Shown: positions 8,901-16,078 of the stretch, in pieces | Layout: every line of letters begins with the position of its first letter | How positions within the stretch are numbered: position 1 is the first letter of the stretch | Source of the DNA: Ardenticatenales bacterium | Lineage (GTDB): Bacteria > Chloroflexota > Anaerolineae > Promineifilales > UBA4811 | Assembly: GCA_030593075.1 (NCBI GenBank) | Contig: JAUVHW010000006.1 | Span: 1 to 38,783 of the forward strand | Direction: 5' to 3' | DNA length: 38,783 bases | Notes under the pieces: generated by a model | Databases searched by the model: none | The model's input: the letters and a program-made list of their open reading frames with translations, nothing else | What the model was told of the DNA's origin: nothing | Translations under genes and position numbers: made by a program

Positions 8901-9607
8901 CGCATTCGGTCGCGCTCTGCCCGGACCTTGCCGGTCTGGATGCACAACAGCACGTCATGAGCGGCTGCGTCCTCCCGAAGCACATAGTGCACATCGTTAC
9001 TGGCCAGCAGGCGGATATCGTACCGCCTGCCCATCTCTACCAAGTGCCGGTTGACCACATCTAGCTCGGGGATGTCGTGGTCCTGCACCTCAAGGAAAAA
9101 CCTCTCCCGACCAAAGACCTCCAGGTACCACTCAACGGTGCGGTTCGCAGCCTCTAGATTGCCTGCCTGCAGGAGCCTGGGGATCTCACCTGACAAGCAG
9201 CCCGAGGTGCAAATCAGACCATCACTGTGAGCTGCCAGGTAGTCTTTGTCAATGCGGGGGCGGTAGTAAAAGCCTATCAACTGAGAGTCGCTGGCAATCT
9301 TGAGGAGGTTGCGATAGCCAGCGCCGTTCATTGCCAGCAGCAGCAGGTGAAAGCGCTGGCGGTCGATCGCGGCCGACTTGTCCCTCATCCCGCGTGTGGA
9401 TAGGTAGGTCTCTATCCCGATGATTGGCTTCAGCCCCTCGCCCCTACAGGCACGATAAAAGTCAATCACGCCATGCATTGTGCCGTGATCGGTCAGCGCC
9501 AGCGCTGGCATACCCAGTTCCCGGGCACGGGCCGCCAATTTGGGGATGCGACTCAGTCCGTCAAGGAGAGAGTACTCGCTGTGCACGTGCAGGTGAACGA
9601 AGGACAT
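5912..9607 (-). CDS. dnaE: DNA polymerase III alpha subunit (replicative polymerase)
   Basis: 1231 residues. It begins with a PHP domain (H-L-H-V-H at 5-9, T-D-H-G at 39-42, N-D-V-H-Y near 204-208) whose metal ligands look largely intact. The polymerase core follows, with M-P-D-I-D-L-D-F at 396-403 supplying catalytic aspartates. Q-L-S-M-F in the C-terminal third matches the internal beta-clamp motif, and after it comes an OB fold (V-T-L-A-G-F-V-T). A C-terminal domain of ~100 residues follows a low-complexity Ala/Pro linker. I chose the ATG at 9607 because the next upstream in-frame ATG (9670) sits on the -10 hexamer. The long plus-strand frame at 6617-7705 is its shadow. Confidence 0.97.
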   Translation of the reverse strand: MSFVHLHVHSEYSLLDGLSRIPKLAARARELGMPALALTDHGTMHGVIDFYRACRGEGLKPIIGIETYLSTRGMRDKSAAIDRQRFHLLLLAMNGAGYRNLLKIASDSQLIGFYYRPRIDKDYLAAHSDGLICTSGCLSGEIPRLLQAGNLEAANRTVEWYLEVFGRERFFLEVQDHDIPELDVVNRHLVEMGRRYDIRLLASNDVHYVLREDAAAHDVLLCIQTGKVRAERDRMRMNGDSYFLRSAEQMASLFPDLTEALENTLLVAEMCDVNPIPEGYHIPLFSIPQGYPDAKTYLRHLCLEGLRTRYGQEADAPSVMERLDHELTTIHQMGFDTYFLIVWDLCEAARGRGIWWNARGSAAGSIVAYSLGITCVDPLANGLIFERFLNLDRVSMPDIDLDFPDDRRHEMIEYTLNKYGSDKVAQIITFGTLGARAAIRDVGRVLDIPLPEVDQLARLVPAIPGKPVTIADCLNPEHDFHSAELVEAYKQKPYVQELLDTAAELEGVARHASTHAAGVIIADKPIIEYTPLHRPTKGGDNGIGVVTQFPMEVLDSIGMLKLDFLGLSTLTVMRQACDLIAERNGTRLDLGNIPYRREHPAPDPSKPADRVFDLLSSGNVLGVFQVEGAGMRRVLSELKPQRFEHVMALISLFRPGPMENIPAYVRRMHGDEPVRYHHPDLESILDETYGIIVYQEQIIQLAVQLAGYDPREADMIRKAVAKKKRRLMNKHKQKFIAGAVARGYPQEVGSAVWDDIEFFARYGFNKAHAADYAVITCQTAYLKAWYPLEYMAALLTVERSNTDKIALYVSDCRRMGTEVLPPDINASHSYFTIEDHPVGTDLQPGHAGGSAIRFGMSAVKNVGEGAVEALIQARREGGPFRDLDDLAERVDLRKVGKRATECLIQVGALESLGGTRAQHLAVVDRLMRISQQAHSPGGQLSMFGMTPFATSSTRVQDTLPAAPPVSERERCALEKELVGFYISAHPMQKALDRLGEHVTAFSGGLSALPDRELVTLAGFVTWIRPLTTKKGQAMAMVGMEDVQGSFELVVFPREWARYRELVAPERVLLVRGEADSSRGGAKVLVKSLEEAPAAGQSTDRELARAAPEAPAEDDISQAPREVAQSAAPAGLPDLDSAAVAPAAQDGINQEQPPDGGQLVTVVLRFDQLDRLKPVMRQVVEILDQQEGTDRFQLRVEGVKFALDFPSSTTAWSSRLRQQVAALPGVSDVLVR

Positions 9608-9668
9608 GATGCTGTTTGCAGCTCGAGCCGGGCTCCGGTGGCATGGTCCGAAGCGGATGGCTGGCGAC

Positions 9669-9677
9669 ATTATACCA
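9669..9677 (-). promoter_or_regulatory. Extended -10 promoter for dnaE
   Basis: On the minus strand TATAAT (9674-9669) is directly preceded by T-G-G, an extended -10 element. No good -35 is seen. The predicted start near 9662 leaves a ~55-nt leader before the dnaE ATG. Confidence 0.6.
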
Positions 9678-9866
9678 CGCTCACAGCGGGGCGGGGAGAA
9701 GGGAAGGTTAAAAGGCCCACGGTTTTAAGATTGAGCCGTGTCGCGACTGGCAGCAGGGGCTGTCGCGTGTGCAGCCCGATGTGGTTCGTCCGGAGGACAG
9801 AATCGCAGGCCGCATGCCGTTCCGCCTGTTATTTGGCACCCTATCCCGTGACTGTCTCATGCCCAG

Positions 9867-9895
9867 TTGACGAGCACTTGGCCGGGTGGTATAAT
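9867..9895 (+). promoter_or_regulatory. Strong promoter of the aspS leader
   Basis: TTGACG (9867-9872), a 17-bp spacer ending in T-G-G, and TATAAT (9890-9895). This is near consensus for the housekeeping sigma factor. The start is predicted near 9902, about 24 nt before the leader peptide ATG. Confidence 0.85.
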
Positions 9896-9925
9896 GCCGA
9901 CCAGCCTGGAGTTCAGGGTGTCAGA

Positions 9926-10090
9926 ATGACTCTGCAAACCACCACTACACGCATCGCAGCCTGGCTGCCGCAATTGCACCAGCCGGTGGTTCTGCCCCTG
10001 GTCACCAACGGCCCTGACAACCCAAACGACAATCCCAATGATGACACCACTCGTCAGCGTGGGCGACGTCAGTGCCAATGGCCTGAGTAG
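9926..10090 (+). CDS. aspS leader peptide, Asp/Asn-rich (54 aa)
   Basis: A 54-codon frame begins ~24 nt after the predicted transcription start, with AGGG 7 nt before the ATG. Residues 31-40 (bases 10016-10045) read [10 protein letters not shown]: four Asp and four Asn codons in ten, with another Asn at 28. The frame stops at 10088-10090, before the terminator hairpin at 10115-10149. Its position between promoter and terminator, upstream of aspartyl-tRNA synthetase, is what a classical attenuator leader peptide should show. I infer that ribosome stalling at Asp (or Asn) codons when charged tRNA is scarce is its function. The rest of the peptide shows no recognisable domain. Confidence 0.75.
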   Translation: MTLQTTTTRIAAWLPQLHQPVVLPLVTNGPDNPNDNPNDDTTRQRGRRQCQWPE

Positions 10091-10149
10091 CCAACAGACG
10101 GCCCTTTCTACACCAAGCCGCCCACGCCAACGCAGGTGGGCGGCTTTTT
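10016..10149 (+). promoter_or_regulatory. Ribosome-mediated transcription attenuator of aspS
   Basis: Control codons lie at 10016-10045. Segment 2, GCGTGGGCG (10057-10065), is a perfect 9-nt complement of CGCCCACGC (10119-10127), which covers the 5' arm of the terminator. A ribosome stalled on the Asp/Asn codons would leave segment 2 free to pair and so break the terminator. A ribosome reaching the stop at 10088 would cover segment 2 and let the terminator form. Pairings are seen directly; the mechanism is inferred from the trp/his/pheST type. Confidence 0.7.
10115..10149 (+). terminator. Intrinsic terminator (attenuator) upstream of aspS
   Basis: GCCGCCCAC (10117-10125) pairs perfectly with GTGGGCGGC (10136-10144), extended by two A-T pairs, around a 10-nt loop and followed by TTTTTCTT. 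It lies 40 bp before the aspS start. Confidence 0.9.
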
Positions 10150-10188
10150 CTTGCCAGCAGCCCACCCCAGCTGCAACAGGAGGCAGCA

Positions 10189-11955
10189 ATGCTGAAAACC
10201 AACAATTGCGGGGAGCTCCGAGTTGAGCACATCGGCCAGGAGGTGACGCTGGCCGGGTGGGTCAACCGCAGGCGCAACTTGGGCGGTCTGATATTCCTCG
10301 ACCTACGCGACCGGGACGGGTTGACTCAGGTGGTCGCCAACCCGGAGATCTCTGATTCGGCGTACGCCACTGCGGATTCAGTCCGATCAGAATACGTCAT
10401 CCAGGTCGAAGGAACGGTGCAGCATCGCCCGGCCGGGACCGAGAATCCCAACCTCCCCACCGGGGAGATTGAGGTCCTTGCCAGCCACATCAAGGTGCTC
10501 AACACGGCCAAGACACCACCCATACTCATCCACCGGGAGGAGGACGAGGCGGAGGCATTGCGGCTCAAATACCGCTACCTAGACCTGCGCCGGCCGCGGA
10601 TGCAGCGCAACATACTCATCCGCCATCGGGCCGTCAAGTTCATCCGGGATTTCTTGACGTCACGTGCCTTCCTTGAGATCGAAACCCCGATCCTATTCAA
10701 GAGCACACCGGAGGGCGCGCGGGACTACCTGGTACCCAGCCGGGTCCACCCAGGCAAGTTCTACGCCCTGCCTCAGAGCCCTCAGCAGCTCAAGCAGCTG
10801 CTCATGGTGGCCGGGTTTGAGCGCTACTTTCAGATCGCCCGCTGCTTTCGCGACGAGGACCAGCGCGCTGACCGCCAGCCTGAGTTCACGCAGCTGGACC
10901 TCGAGATGAGCTTTGTGGAGCGCGAGGACATCCTGGCGCTAACTGAGGAGTTGATGATTGGGATGGTGAACCATGCCTGCGAGAAGCGGATCAAGGCGAC
11001 CCCCTTTCCGCGTCTCACCTATGCCGAGGCGATGGAAAGATACGGCACCGACCGGCCGGACCTGCGTTACGGGCTGGAACTGGTCAACCTTACGAGCGTC
11101 GCCGGCCGAAGCGAGTTCCGGGTATTCAGCGAGGCCGTCGCGGCCGGTCAGGTGGTCAAGGGATTGCGCGCCCCTGGCTGCAGCAACTACTCGCGTAAGC
11201 AGCTGGCGGAGGTGGAGGCGGTGGCAAAAGAGAACGGCGCCAAGGGGCTGATCTCGCTGGCCCTGGAACCGGACGGTACGGCCCGCTCTTCCGTTGCCAA
11301 GTTCTTCCCTGATCCGTTGATGGTTGAGCTGTTGGCGGCGGCCGAGATGGAGCCTGATGACTTGCTGCTGATGGCGGCGGGCACTCCGGCCGAGGTCAAT
11401 GCGGCCCTTGACGGCGTGCGCCAGGAGATGGCGCAGCGGCTGGGCTTAATCAGTCCAGACGAACTTGCCTTTGGCTGGGTGACCGACTTTCCGCTCTTTG
11501 AGTGGAACGAAGAAGAGAACCGTTGGGACCCCAGCCATCATCTCTTCACAGCCCCCAAGGAAGAGGACATCCCTCTCCTGGAGAGTGACCCCGGAGCGGT
11601 CAAGAGCGACCAATACGATCTGGTCTGCAACGGCAACGAAGTGGCAGGTGGGAGCATCCGAATCCACCAGAGGAAATTGCAGGAGAAAGTGATGGAGCTG
11701 ATTGGCCTCAGCCCGCAGGCAGCGCGACAGCAGTTCGGGCACCTGCTGGAGGCGTTCGAGTACGGCACACCGCCTCACGGCGGCATTGCGCCGGGCATCG
11801 ACCGGCTGGTCATGCTCATGGCTGGCGAGAGAAGCATACGGGAGGTCATTGCCTTTCCCAAGAGCCAGAGCGCGACTGAGCTGATGGCAAACGCCCCATC
11901 CGAGGTCGAGCCGCGCCAGCTGAAGGAGCTGCATATCAAACTCGATCTAGAGTGA
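10189..11955 (+). CDS. aspS: Aspartyl-tRNA synthetase
   Basis: 588 residues, bacterial-type class IIb synthetase. It charges tRNA-Asp with aspartate. In order it has the N-terminal OB anticodon-binding domain ([11 protein letters not shown]), class II motif 2 ([14 protein letters not shown]), the GAD insertion, and motif 3 (G-I-A-P-G-I-D-R). Residues linked to tRNA-Asn discrimination are mixed: Leu31 resembles discriminating enzymes, while Gly83 aligns with Gly82 of the non-discriminating Pseudomonas enzyme. Which tRNAs it charges is therefore open. GGAGG lies 5 nt before the ATG. Expression is probably governed by the attenuator immediately upstream. It is followed by a 10-bp hairpin. Confidence 0.97.
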   Translation: MLKTNNCGELRVEHIGQEVTLAGWVNRRRNLGGLIFLDLRDRDGLTQVVANPEISDSAYATADSVRSEYVIQVEGTVQHRPAGTENPNLPTGEIEVLASHIKVLNTAKTPPILIHREEDEAEALRLKYRYLDLRRPRMQRNILIRHRAVKFIRDFLTSRAFLEIETPILFKSTPEGARDYLVPSRVHPGKFYALPQSPQQLKQLLMVAGFERYFQIARCFRDEDQRADRQPEFTQLDLEMSFVEREDILALTEELMIGMVNHACEKRIKATPFPRLTYAEAMERYGTDRPDLRYGLELVNLTSVAGRSEFRVFSEAVAAGQVVKGLRAPGCSNYSRKQLAEVEAVAKENGAKGLISLALEPDGTARSSVAKFFPDPLMVELLAAAEMEPDDLLLMAAGTPAEVNAALDGVRQEMAQRLGLISPDELAFGWVTDFPLFEWNEEENRWDPSHHLFTAPKEEDIPLLESDPGAVKSDQYDLVCNGNEVAGGSIRIHQRKLQEKVMELIGLSPQAARQQFGHLLEAFEYGTPPHGGIAPGIDRLVMLMAGERSIREVIAFPKSQSATELMANAPSEVEPRQLKELHIKLDLE

Positions 11956-11969
11956 GCAGGGAGCTGGCC

Positions 11970-11998
11970 GGGTGGCGGACCCGGCGAATCCGCCACCC
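11970..11998 (+). terminator. Hairpin after aspS
   Basis: GGGTGGCGGA (11970-11979) and TCCGCCACCC (11989-11998) are perfect inverted repeats around 9 nt, starting 15 bp after the aspS stop. No T-tract follows. The rest of 11999-12265 is GC-rich and I see no gene in it; the short frames there look like shadows. Confidence 0.5.
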
Positions 11999-12265
11999 GT
12001 TCACTCCAGTCCGAACCACCGACGCCTACCTTCGCGAGCACCCCGGCCGAGCCGCCGACCGGCACTCCAGCGAGGGACGCAAGGGCCAGCTCGCCTGGCC
12101 TGGCTGGCGGGCCGGGGACGAGGCTCCAGGTTCCACCGGGGCCCGCACATTCCGGGCACCGCCCCCCAAGGCAAGAGACCCTAGGATGCTGTGCCAGTGC
12201 ACAGAGCCGGTCGTCGTGTGTCTTTAGCCACACGCTGGCAGGTGCATATCGGCACAGACTATTGG

Positions 12266-12294
12266 TTGCGCCGGACCCCTTTCTTTGGTATGAT
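12266..12294 (+). promoter_or_regulatory. Promoter of the XRE-TPR pair
   Basis: TTGCGC (12266-12271), a 17-bp spacer ending in T-G-G, and TATGAT (12289-12294). The start is predicted near 12301, giving a ~67-nt leader to the XRE gene. Confidence 0.7.
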
Positions 12295-12367
12295 GTGCGC
12301 TGTCCGTCACGGGCCTGCGAGCTGGTAGAGGTTCACAACCTGCGGGCTCAGGGCTGAGGAGAGCGCC

Positions 12368-13042
12368 ATGACCACTGATCCTAGACTTCAGTTGCGGAAC
12401 AAGATCCTGGGCGTCCTGATCCGGGACGCGCGCTTGGCGGCTCGAATGACGCAGGCGGAATGCGCCAGCACGCTGGGCATGTCCGCAGGCCGGTTCGCCA
12501 ACATCGAGCGTGGCAAGCGACCGATTTCCTTGCCCGAGCTGGAGCTGTTTGCTTTCCAGGTTGATGTGCCGATCGATCACCTCCTCGGTAACAAACCCCT
12601 TGAGGAACCTGAGAAGGAGCGGCTTCCGGCAGAGCAATTGCTCTGGCTCCGCCGCCGGATGGTGGGCGCCTTGCTACGACAGGAGCGTCAGAAAGCAGGC
12701 AGAACTCAGAAGGAGTGTGCCAAGGAGATCGCTGTGCCAAGCAGCCGGATCTCAGCCTACGAGAGGGGGCAAACGGACCTACCCTTGGCTGAACTGGAGG
12801 TCCTGGCAGAATTCCTGAGAGTGCCGCTGGAGAGCTTCCTAGCCGATGAGCACGGCCCGATCGCCAGGAAACTACGCCGAGACCGCGCCCTGGAGCGGTT
12901 CTACGAGCTTCCCAACGGCCTGCAGGAGTTCATTCTTGACCCGGTCAACGTGCAGTATCTGCAGACTGCACATCGCCTGAGCCAGATGTCCGCGGAGCGG
13001 CTGCGCGCCGTTGCCGAAGCCGTGCTGGAGATAACCTACTAG
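12368..13042 (+). CDS. Transcriptional regulator with two XRE helix-turn-helix domains
   Basis: 224 residues. Two Cro/C1-type HTH units lie in tandem: about 11-72 (M-T-Q-A-E-C-A-S-T-L-G, then I-E-R-G-K) and about 96-160 (R-T-Q-K-E-C-A-K-E-I-A, then Y-E-R-G-Q). Both keep the x-E-R-G-x end of the recognition region, so both could bind DNA, either within one protomer or on two half-sites. The C-terminal ~60 residues are helical and unrecognised. GGAG lies 6 nt before the ATG. The TPR gene starts 10 bp after the stop, so the two are very likely one operon and may act together. Targets are unknown. Confidence 0.85.
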   Translation: MTTDPRLQLRNKILGVLIRDARLAARMTQAECASTLGMSAGRFANIERGKRPISLPELELFAFQVDVPIDHLLGNKPLEEPEKERLPAEQLLWLRRRMVGALLRQERQKAGRTQKECAKEIAVPSSRISAYERGQTDLPLAELEVLAEFLRVPLESFLADEHGPIARKLRRDRALERFYELPNGLQEFILDPVNVQYLQTAHRLSQMSAERLRAVAEAVLEITY

Positions 13043-13052
13043 GAGCCTCGCG

Positions 13053-13592
13053 ATGCAAGAGCCTAATCCCGCAGCCCTGAAAGAGGAAGGTCTGAAGCAG
13101 TTCAGGGACGCTCTGTACCCGGAAGCGCTAGATGCGTTCTCAGAAGCGCAGAAAGCGTTTCTGGCGGCCGGCGACAAGACAAACGCAGCAGAGATGCTCA
13201 ACAACATCGGAGTCGTCCACCGGGTCGAGCGCAGAAAAGAGCAGGCTATTGCCGCGCTCAACGAGGCGCGGGCGATATTCGAGGAACTCCGAGACCAGAA
13301 CAGGGCCGCGCAAACTCTGGGAAATCTGGGTAGTGTCTATGCCGCCGCAAAAGAACGGGATGAAGCGATCCGCCACTACCGGCAAGCGATTGAGATCTTT
13401 GGCGAACTGGGAGACGGCAATCGCCAAGGCGAGACGCTGATGGCTCTGAGCAGCGTGCAGATGAAGCAACGTCAGTGGGGAGAGGCGTTGGTCACCTACC
13501 AATCAGGGTTGAGTGCGCTGGAGAAACCGTCCCTGACCCAAAGGTTCCTGCTCTGGCTGCTTGGAATAGCCCTCCGTCTTCTGAACCGATAG
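13053..13592 (+). CDS. Tetratricopeptide repeat protein
   Basis: 179 residues, with about four TPR units between residues 6 and 155 (for example A-L-D-A-F-S-E-A-Q-K-A-F and N-L-G-S-V-Y-A-A-A-K-E-R-D-E-A-I). This is a helical protein-binding scaffold. The C-terminal ~18 residues are hydrophobic and end in basic residues (L-L-W-L-L-G-I-A-L-R-L-L-N-R), so it could touch the membrane. It lies 10 bp downstream of the double-XRE regulator. I infer it modulates or partners that regulator, but no enzymatic domain or signal peptide is visible. It converges with the EF-G-like gene across a shared terminator. Confidence 0.85.
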   Translation: MQEPNPAALKEEGLKQFRDALYPEALDAFSEAQKAFLAAGDKTNAAEMLNNIGVVHRVERRKEQAIAALNEARAIFEELRDQNRAAQTLGNLGSVYAAAKERDEAIRHYRQAIEIFGELGDGNRQGETLMALSSVQMKQRQWGEALVTYQSGLSALEKPSLTQRFLLWLLGIALRLLNR

Positions 13593-13596
13593 CCAG

Positions 13597-13629
13597 AAGA
13601 AAAGGCCTGCCCGACTGCGGGAAGGCCTT
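13597..13629 (-). terminator. Terminator of the EF-G-like gene (bidirectional hairpin)
   Basis: AAGGCCT (13602-13608) pairs with AGGCCTT (13623-13629), plus CCCG/CGGG inside around a 4-nt loop. On the minus strand it is followed by TTTTCTTCT, so it mainly serves the minus-strand gene. It may also slow transcripts from the TPR gene. Confidence 0.75.
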
Positions 13630-13676
13630 CTCGCGACCAGAAGCATCGTCAGGCCAGAGCGCGGCCGATATGCCGT

Positions 13677-15740
13677 CTATGATTCCTCTCTCTCCCGCTC
13701 GTGCTTTTCGATGATCTCCTGCTGAATATGCGACGGAACCTGCTCGTAGTGGGAGAACTCTAGCGTATAGTAGCCCCGGCCGCCAGTGAATGAACGTAGA
13801 TCATTGGCGTAGCGCTGGATCTCCCCCAGCGGCACCTGAGCACGAATGACACCTTTTGCGCCTTCCTGGTCCATTCCCTGCACGCGCGCTCTACGGGTAT
13901 TCAGGTCCCCAATAGTGTCTCCCATGTTCTCCGCCGACACCACTACGGCCACGTCGTAGATGGGCTCTAGCAGCACCGGCCCAGCGCCCTGCACAGCGAG
14001 CTTGAATACCTCGCGCCCGGCGATCTGGAAGGCAATGTCCTTCGAGTCCACCGGGTGCTCCTTGCCATCATAGACGGCCGCCATCACGTCCACCACCGGG
14101 TAACCGGCGATCACTCCTTGTGCCAGGACCTGCTTGATTCCTTTCTCAATAGAGGGGATGAAAGAGCTTGAGATCCGGCCGCCAAACACCTCATTGACGT
14201 ATTCAAAGCCTTCACCGCGCCCGCGTGGCTCTACACGCAGATGGACCTCGGCGAACTGACCGGCGCCTCCGGTCTGTTTCTTGTGCCGGTATTGAGTCTT
14301 GTAGGTCTTGGTGACCGTCTCCTGATACGGCACCTTGGGGACGGCCCTGTCCAGGCAGGTGCCGAAACGCGCCTCCGCCCGCTTGACGGCGACGTCTAGA
14401 TGCACTTCCCCCATCCCGGATAGAATCGTCTCCCTGGTAATCGGATCCATTCGCCAGCTCAGGGTAGAGTCCTCCTCACAGAGGCGGTTCAGTGCATTGG
14501 CCATCTTGGGCTGGTCAGCCTGAGTGCGTGGGACGACGGCCGCCTCGTACACGGCCGAGGGGTACGTTGCCAGCGCCAGGTTCAGCGGATGCCCTTTGTC
14601 GCACAGGGTGTCCCCCGTGTCGGTGTGCCCCAGTTTCACTGCAGCCCCAATGTCTCCAGCCAGCAATCGCGTGACCGCCAGCGGCTCCTTGCCGCGCATG
14701 CTACTGAGCTGCCCGAGCCGCTCCTCCTCCCGCTTGTTGCTGTTGTAGGCGCGGGCGTCAGACTCCAAACAGCCAGAGAAAACGCGGAAAACGGATCGCT
14801 TGCCGTACTGGTCAGTGACGGTCTTGAATACCAGAGCGGCTGCCGGGGCGCTGCTATCCGCGAGGAGCATCTCTGTTCCTTCGGCCCCCTCGGCTGCCTC
14901 CTCTCCCGCGTCGGCCGGTGACGGGAACAGGGCGATAATCGCCTCCAGGAGCGGAACAACGCCAACGTTGGCGGTACCGGACACAAAGTAGACCGGTACA
15001 GCAGTACCCGCTTGCACCGCAGCCCTGAGGCCCGATCTGATCTCGTCCTCTGTGAGTTCCTCTTCCTCAAAGTACTTCATGATGAGGTCGTCGTCCCCCT
15101 CGGCGGCCGACTCTACCAGCTTTTCGCGCCACTCAGCAGCGGCGTCGAGCACGTCGGCCGGGGCATCGCCTGCCTCCCCCTTGCCTCCCATTCGAGCCGT
15201 CATGGAGATCAGATCCAAGACGCCATTGAACGCCTGCGCCTTTCCAATCGGCAGTACCAACGGGACAAAGTTGGCGTCAAAGGCATCTCGCAGAGCGCTC
15301 AGGGCGCCCTGATAGTCGGCGTTGTCGCGGTCCATCTTGCTGACCACCACCATGCGGGGCAGCTCTCGCTCTGCGGCGTACCCCCACACGAGCTCGGTGC
15401 CGACCTCAACGCCGGCCACGGCATCTACCAACACCACTGCTCCCTCTACGACTCGCAGCGCATTCTTGACCTCGCCAACGAAGTCCAGAAAGCCTGGCGT
15501 GTCCAGGACGTTCACCTTGTGTTCCTGCCACTCACATGGAATCAGGCTGGTGCTCAGAGAGAGGCTGCGGCGAATCTCCTCGTCGTCAAAATCCGAGACC
15601 GTCGTGCCATCCTCAACCCTGCCCATCCTGGTCAGAACCCCTGTGTTGAACAGCAGAGCTTCAGTCAATGAGGTCTTGCCCGCTCCGCCGTGCGCTATCA
15701 GAGCCACATTGCGAATCTGCTCAGTTTTGTACTCTTTCAT
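13677..15740 (-). CDS. EF-G-like translational GTPase (FusA2-type paralogue)
   Basis: 687 residues. P-loop A-H-G-G-A-G-K-T is at 16-23 (canonical EF-G has A-H-I-D-A-G-K-T), D-T-P-G at 80-83, and the base-specificity motif is S-K-M-D rather than N-K-x-D. Switch I reads R-R-S-L-S-L-S-T in place of R-G-I-T. These changes mark the EF-G-2/EF-G-like subfamily rather than the main translocase. Domains II-V are all present, including domain IV (D-G-K-E-H-P-V-D-S-K) and a domain V ending in an acidic/basic tail. I chose the ATG at 15740, with GGAG 11 nt upstream. Its role may be an alternative translocase or recycling factor. It lies behind a promoter-terminator leader. Confidence 0.9.
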   Translation of the reverse strand: MKEYKTEQIRNVALIAHGGAGKTSLTEALLFNTGVLTRMGRVEDGTTVSDFDDEEIRRSLSLSTSLIPCEWQEHKVNVLDTPGFLDFVGEVKNALRVVEGAVVLVDAVAGVEVGTELVWGYAAERELPRMVVVSKMDRDNADYQGALSALRDAFDANFVPLVLPIGKAQAFNGVLDLISMTARMGGKGEAGDAPADVLDAAAEWREKLVESAAEGDDDLIMKYFEEEELTEDEIRSGLRAAVQAGTAVPVYFVSGTANVGVVPLLEAIIALFPSPADAGEEAAEGAEGTEMLLADSSAPAAALVFKTVTDQYGKRSVFRVFSGCLESDARAYNSNKREEERLGQLSSMRGKEPLAVTRLLAGDIGAAVKLGHTDTGDTLCDKGHPLNLALATYPSAVYEAAVVPRTQADQPKMANALNRLCEEDSTLSWRMDPITRETILSGMGEVHLDVAVKRAEARFGTCLDRAVPKVPYQETVTKTYKTQYRHKKQTGGAGQFAEVHLRVEPRGRGEGFEYVNEVFGGRISSSFIPSIEKGIKQVLAQGVIAGYPVVDVMAAVYDGKEHPVDSKDIAFQIAGREVFKLAVQGAGPVLLEPIYDVAVVVSAENMGDTIGDLNTRRARVQGMDQEGAKGVIRAQVPLGEIQRYANDLRSFTGGRGYYTLEFSHYEQVPSHIQQEIIEKHEREREES

Positions 15741-15804
15741 GCTGTCAGCATCTCCAATTGCCCCTCGCACCGTGCGCCAGAATAGAAGGTCGAGGCGGCG
15801 CAGG

Positions 15805-15813
15805 TTTATACCA
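15805..15813 (-). promoter_or_regulatory. Possible second promoter (extended -10) for the EF-G-like gene
   Basis: Minus-strand T-G-G followed by TATAAA (15810-15805), just downstream of the leader terminator. It would give a ~58-nt leader that bypasses the terminator. No -35 is recognisable because this stretch is T-rich. Confidence 0.3.
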
Positions 15814-15814
15814 C

Positions 15815-15854
15815 AAAAAAAGGGGAGCGCCTGCCGCGGGCCGCGGGCCGCTCC
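15815..15854 (-). terminator. Intrinsic terminator in the EF-G-like gene leader
   Basis: On the minus strand GGAGCG (15854-15849) pairs with CGCTCC (15829-15824) around a GC-rich internal stem, then CC and seven T (15821-15815). It lies ~40-80 nt after the consensus promoter and 75 nt before the gene. Transcripts stopping here would be ~79-nt RNAs. Confidence 0.75.
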
Positions 15855-15899
15855 ACCGTCTCAACTCTCCGTGAATCGCCAGTCCGTCGAGCAGGAGCT

Positions 15900-15928
15900 A
15901 TTATAGTTCGAAGGGTTGGGCTTGTCAA
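15900..15928 (-). promoter_or_regulatory. Consensus promoter upstream of the EF-G-like gene
   Basis: Minus-strand TTGACA (15928-15923), a 17-bp spacer, and TATAAT (15905-15900): both hexamers are perfect. The predicted start is near 15893. It is the strongest-looking promoter in the window, yet an intrinsic terminator follows within ~80 nt. Confidence 0.9.
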
Positions 15929-15969
15929 AGCGACAGGTCGAGGGTTTCGGTGAACGGGATGCAACGCCA

Positions 15970-16035
15970 TTCCGTCTGCGGTTCTGGGTCGCCAGACGGA
16001 AACAGGTGGGCACAGGCCGCCTGCCCGCCGGCAGG
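15970..16035 (-). terminator. Two hairpins after the DUF4870 gene
   Basis: TTCCGTCTG (15970-15978) pairs perfectly with CAGACGGAA (15993-16001), and CCTGCC (16020-16025) with GGCAGG (16030-16035). They lie 44-110 nt beyond the DUF4870 stop. No T-tract is present, so termination is only a suggestion. Confidence 0.35.
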
Positions 16036-16078
16036 AGAGCGGCCGGCAGAGTGTCAGCCCCTGATTGCGGGCACGGTG

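Noticed and set aside
9608-9670. Longer dnaE start at 9670
   Set aside because: That ATG coincides with the -10 hexamer of the promoter, while the PHP domain begins exactly at the ATG at 9607.
9897-10188. T-box riboswitch in the aspS leader
   Set aside because: No T-box consensus sequence or specifier stem-loop is visible; the translated Asp/Asn-rich frame and pairing scheme fit ribosome-mediated attenuation better.
11952-12227. Short plus-strand frames after aspS
   Set aside because: Composition is that of a GC-rich non-coding spacer, the region holds an aspS hairpin, and no ribosome site or domain is visible.
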